Source: Pseudoalteromonas piscicida (GTDB lineage Bacteria > Pseudomonadota > Gammaproteobacteria > Enterobacterales > Alteromonadaceae). Taken from it: a DNA stretch of 64,000 nt. The position numbers and the translations under genes were made by a program. Positions 61,813-64,000 of the stretch are shown piece after piece. The notes beneath the pieces were generated by a model. It saw only the letters and a program-made list of their open reading frames with translations, was not told the DNA's origin and did not search any database. Numbering within the stretch: the first letter of the stretch is position 1; every line of letters starts with the position of its first letter. The DNA is taken from positions 79,846 to 143,845 of the forward strand of contig NZ_NKHF01000023.1 of assembly GCF_002744175.1 (NCBI RefSeq), read 5' to 3'.

Positions 61813-62602
61813 AATACATTTTTACTTTTTCTCTGGGCATGATCCGGCCTATGGAAGTTGCTTCCAATATATGCTTTTTCACCTCGCCATTACGAATGGA
61901 GTCATAACTTGCTCTGGGGTTGCATGAGCTTATTATACTCTGGCTATCATTTATTTCACTTTCTTGAATCACATATAACAACTCAGAGGGCTTCAGGCTT
62001 TTATTTCCAATTTCAAAGCTGTAAATCATGTTACCTAGTTTCTTTAGTGTTTTGCAATTTGGATAAATATCAATATTCGTTATCTCAACTTCCTCATTCG
62101 TGTTGTTAACAATTAGCAACTCACCTCTAATGTAATCATTAACCACTACTGAAGCGTAAAACTTCTCGTTAAAAATGGCGGAATCATTTTTTGCTTCATC
62201 AATCAAATAAGTGGATAAGATTCGTTTTGAGCTTTTTTCAATAATAAACATTTTTAGATTATTGCAAGGCCACGCTACTTGATAAGCTGCAAGAGATAAT
62301 GATTTGTGAATGTTTAAGGTCTTATTGACATAATTTGTTGAAGAAGCAGATCCCGAAAATGGATATCTTTTAACTTCGCTATTTTGCTTAACAGGTTGGC
62401 AATGTGCCTCATCCACATTAAATTGAAAGATCAAGTCACCATTAACCACACTGTCAATTTCCGTGTAAACATGAACAAAGTCGCCTTTTTTTACATCATG
62501 TTGAATGTCGTGCTGAATTTTAATGGAATCTTTTCCAACACATGCTGTACTAAATAATGCATTCGCTACAACAGTTAAAAAAATTAATAAATTAATGCGC
62601 AC
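61811..62602 (-). CDS. Candidate immunity protein for the orphan RHS tip (263 aa, exported)
   Basis: A 263-residue protein with a lipoprotein-like signal (MRINLLIFLTVVANALFSTACVG, lipobox TAC). It starts inside the last codons of the orphan toxin gene (11-bp overlap). The body is beta-rich with several Cys (AHCQP, WPCNN, YPNCK, SSCNP) and no known family. On position and export it is a candidate immunity protein for the antiparallel HExxH tip. It differs in length and sequence from the other two candidates, so each seems cognate to a different tip. Confidence 0.55.
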   Translation of the reverse strand: MRINLLIFLTVVANALFSTACVGKDSIKIQHDIQHDVKKGDFVHVYTEIDSVVNGDLIFQFNVDEAHCQPVKQNSEVKRYPFSGSASSTNYVNKTLNIHKSLSLAAYQVAWPCNNLKMFIIEKSSKRILSTYLIDEAKNDSAIFNEKFYASVVVNDYIRGELLIVNNTNEEVEITNIDIYPNCKTLKKLGNMIYSFEIGNKSLKPSELLYVIQESEINDSQSIISSCNPRASYDSIRNGEVKKHILEATSIGRIMPREKVKMY

Positions 62603-63377
62603 AAGATGCTCCTGTACTTCTGTAACAGCTAATTTGGTTTAAAGACTGCTGCTTATAATGAAGTTGCAGTCTAAATCCACTAAAAAACTTATCAACATTA
62701 GCATGTGACCAATTGTAGGCTTTAATCTCACTAGCTTTTAATTCTTTTGGTCCCGTCAAGGCAGACTTATTCGGAGTTGAATACATTGTATATAAATCTC
62801 CTATGTGGGAAACCTCATGACCTATCATCCATGCTTGAGCTTCAGTTGAAAATTCTAGAGTTGAAGGATTGATACCAATTACATTAATACTTGTAGGCGA
62901 CATTTTCGCATCTACTGTAGGATCTACTGTAGGATCTACTGTAGGATCTACTGTTAATGATATATTTCCATCTGCACCTTCTGGTAACAAGCCATCATAA
63001 TCTCCATTTTCAGAGTGCTTATTTGCTGAAGCCACTAGGTCACTTAATCTTTCATCATCAGAACTAAATGTTGGTCGTTTTACTTTCACAGCGTCATCAT
63101 TCAACAATCTTGAAAATGCCCCCGTTAACGCTCCATTTGCAAACTTTCCGCCTGTTACTTTTGATAATGAACCACCGACCATCGCTTGGATTATTGCACG
63201 ACCTGTTATTTGGCTCATTGAAGCACCATTAGCAGGTGAGTTAACCATACCAACACCTGTCATGATGCCAGCAATCCAAAAACCGTGGCCGAAATTACCA
63301 CCTTGAAGATCCGACAGTAATCCACCACTAACAGCATGTGCTCCTAATGTAGCTTCCGTCTCCTCCTCTAGGCACAA
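62592..63377 (-). CDS. Orphan RHS C-terminal toxin module with HExxH motif (truncated)
   Basis: A ~261-residue frame that begins without a normal start (in-frame TTG 63377; a stop lies 21 bases further upstream), so it is a fragment. Its first part, VSGGLLSDLQGGNFGHGFWIAG...GRAIIQAMVGGSLSKVTGGKFANGALTGAFS, is homologous to the segment of the 2,447-residue protein before its tip. The tip has GHEVSHIGD (HExxH) and later SEIKAYNW, which parallels FHEMVHIKD...EINAY in the full-length protein. It also contains four VDPT repeats (62909-62956). It may be a cassette that could be swapped onto the RHS core by recombination, as in other such loci. Whether it is translated is uncertain. Confidence 0.7.
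   Translation of the reverse strand: MCLEEETEATLGAHAVSGGLLSDLQGGNFGHGFWIAGIMTGVGMVNSPANGASMSQITGRAIIQAMVGGSLSKVTGGKFANGALTGAFSRLLNDDAVKVKRPTFSSDDERLSDLVASANKHSENGDYDGLLPEGADGNISLTVDPTVDPTVDPTVDAKMSPTSINVIGINPSTLEFSTEAQAWMIGHEVSHIGDLYTMYSTPNKSALTGPKELKASEIKAYNWSHANVDKFFSGFRLQLHYKQQSLNQISCYRSTGASCAH
62909..62956 (-). repeat. Four tandem 12-bp units encoding TVDP
   Basis: Units of GATCTACTGTAG (first and last slightly altered) repeat four times within the orphan toxin frame, encoding TVDPTVDPTVDPTVDA. The 12-bp period keeps the frame, so copy number can change protein length only. It forms a linker between the RHS-like part and the HExxH part. Confidence 0.9.
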
Positions 63378-63472
63378 ACCAAAGGAAGCGAAGCGCCAAA
63401 GCTAAAAGCCAGATAAAAGAAACCCAGCTCTCGCAGGCTTTCGTTTGTTTGGATTAGGTTGCTCCCAAACAT

Positions 63473-63913
63473 TTAATTGGGCTCTGTCCCTGATTTAGTC
63501 TTAAAACAATCTGCCAAACTTATAGAAATACTATAGTTTGGTTTTTCAGTTAAATTATTTGGAGGTGAATCAAACTCAATAGAAAAGAAAACACCTTGTA
63601 CCAACCAAAGCTTGCCACTAACCGGCTCCATAGAGTCCTTATTAATAGCAAATGTAGCTAATACTGCTTCACCTGAATCATTGATAAGCCTGTGCTCGGT
63701 TCTCAATATAGCCTTGCCATTAGACATCTCAAAGCAATTTACTTCCATATTGTTATCGATTCTCTGCACAAGATTTATCGATTTAATTCTTTTTTTTAAG
63801 ATATTTGAATATTGAGATGACAACACCTCAACAACTTTGTCTAATATTTCTGACTCAAGAACATTGAGCGAGTCATCACCTTTTTTAAATAACGATATCA
63901 ATTTATCAAACAT
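63473..63913 (-). CDS. Candidate immunity or accessory protein at the window edge (146 aa)
   Basis: Starting at ATG 63913 gives 146 residues without a signal peptide, unlike the other three candidates: MFDKLISLFKKGDDSLNVLESEILDKVVEVLSSQYS, then a beta-rich second half (AILRTEHRLINDSGEAVLATFAIN, KLWLVQGVFFSIEFDSPP). It sits just after the stop of a partial frame that runs out of the window (63915-64000). By analogy to the other pairs, it may be the immunity gene for that upstream toxin. A longer frame start (63943) lacks support. Confidence 0.45.
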   Translation of the reverse strand: MFDKLISLFKKGDDSLNVLESEILDKVVEVLSSQYSNILKKRIKSINLVQRIDNNMEVNCFEMSNGKAILRTEHRLINDSGEAVLATFAINKDSMEPVSGKLWLVQGVFFSIEFDSPPNNLTEKPNYSISISLADCFKTKSGTEPN

Positions 63914-63914
63914 A

Positions 63915-64000
63915 TTAATTTGAGGAAGCTGATGCGGTCCCATAACCTAAACCAGCGGCCCCTCCTTTGTAAACATATGGGACTCTATGCCATTGCTGAG
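63915..64000 (-). CDS. Partial frame at the window end, possible RHS tip
   Basis: The last 86 bases are open on the minus strand in a frame ending at a TAA one base before the ATG at 63913: QQWHRVPYVYKGGAAGLGYGTASASSN. Its start lies beyond the window. The Gly-rich tail and its position before a small gene fit the end of another toxin module, but the fragment is too short to assign. Confidence 0.35.
   Translation of the reverse strand, partial: QQWHRVPYVYKGGAAGLGYGTASASSN

Noticed and set aside
62909..62956. CRISPR or phase-variation frameshift switch
   Set aside because: Four adjacent 12-bp units without spacers, and a multiple of three, so no on/off frameshifting.

Overview
The window looks like chromosomal DNA of a marine gammaproteobacterium of the order Alteromonadales, most likely Pseudoalteromonas or a close relative. 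This is inferred from gene content and moderately low G+C (judged by eye): many secreted hydrolases, a TonB-dependent receptor beside a membrane-bound winged-helix regulator, MipA/OmpV-DUF3019-two-component operons, a secreted catalase-peroxidase, a lipase with its foldase, and a large RHS protein. No rRNA, tRNA, CRISPR array, IS transposase or phage gene was recognised.

Layout. 0-2.6 kb: an AMP-forming acyl-ligase (cut by the window edge) overlapped by a thermostable-hemolysin-family gene, then an MFS exporter with a MerR-type promoter. 2.8-7 kb: secreted protease, small and stress genes (cold-shock protein, cupin) and a structured dispersed repeat. 7-15 kb: a GGDEF-EAL protein, two VOC proteins, and a GH3 / D-glutamate cyclase-like / PxpA / acetyltransferase run. 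15-25 kb: S9 peptidase, exported KatG, lipase plus foldase, a lipin-like phosphatase, nitronate monooxygenase. 25-36 kb: four tandem EF-hand mini-genes with an unusual palindrome-rich upstream region, a YebC/YeeN protein, a soluble multi-PAS chemoreceptor, and a tandem pair of secreted Cys-rich proteins. 36-42 kb: peroxiredoxin, a winged-helix/beta-propeller regulator divergent from a TonB-dependent receptor. 42-52 kb: two paralogous four-gene operons (MipA/OmpV, DUF3019, response regulator, histidine kinase), each next to an oppositely oriented secreted lipoprotein gene. 53-64 kb: a 2,447-residue secreted RHS/YD-repeat toxin followed by a run of overlapping toxin-tip/immunity modules on both strands.

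How it fits together. The most striking region is the last 11 kb. The full-length RHS protein ends in an HExxH metallopeptidase-like tip whose gene overlaps a signal-peptide-bearing candidate immunity gene. Beyond it lie a displaced C-terminal toxin fragment with its own secreted neighbour, flanked by direct repeats; an antiparallel orphan RHS tip with a second, diverged HExxH domain and a secreted neighbour; and the edge of a further pair. Because most of the candidate immunity proteins carry export signals, the toxins probably act in the periplasm or are met there. Elsewhere the window shows recurring regulatory DNA: three MerR-type promoters with 19-bp spacers, two clear copies and one degraded copy of a structured intergenic repeat, and terminators of convergent genes placed inside the neighbour's coding end.
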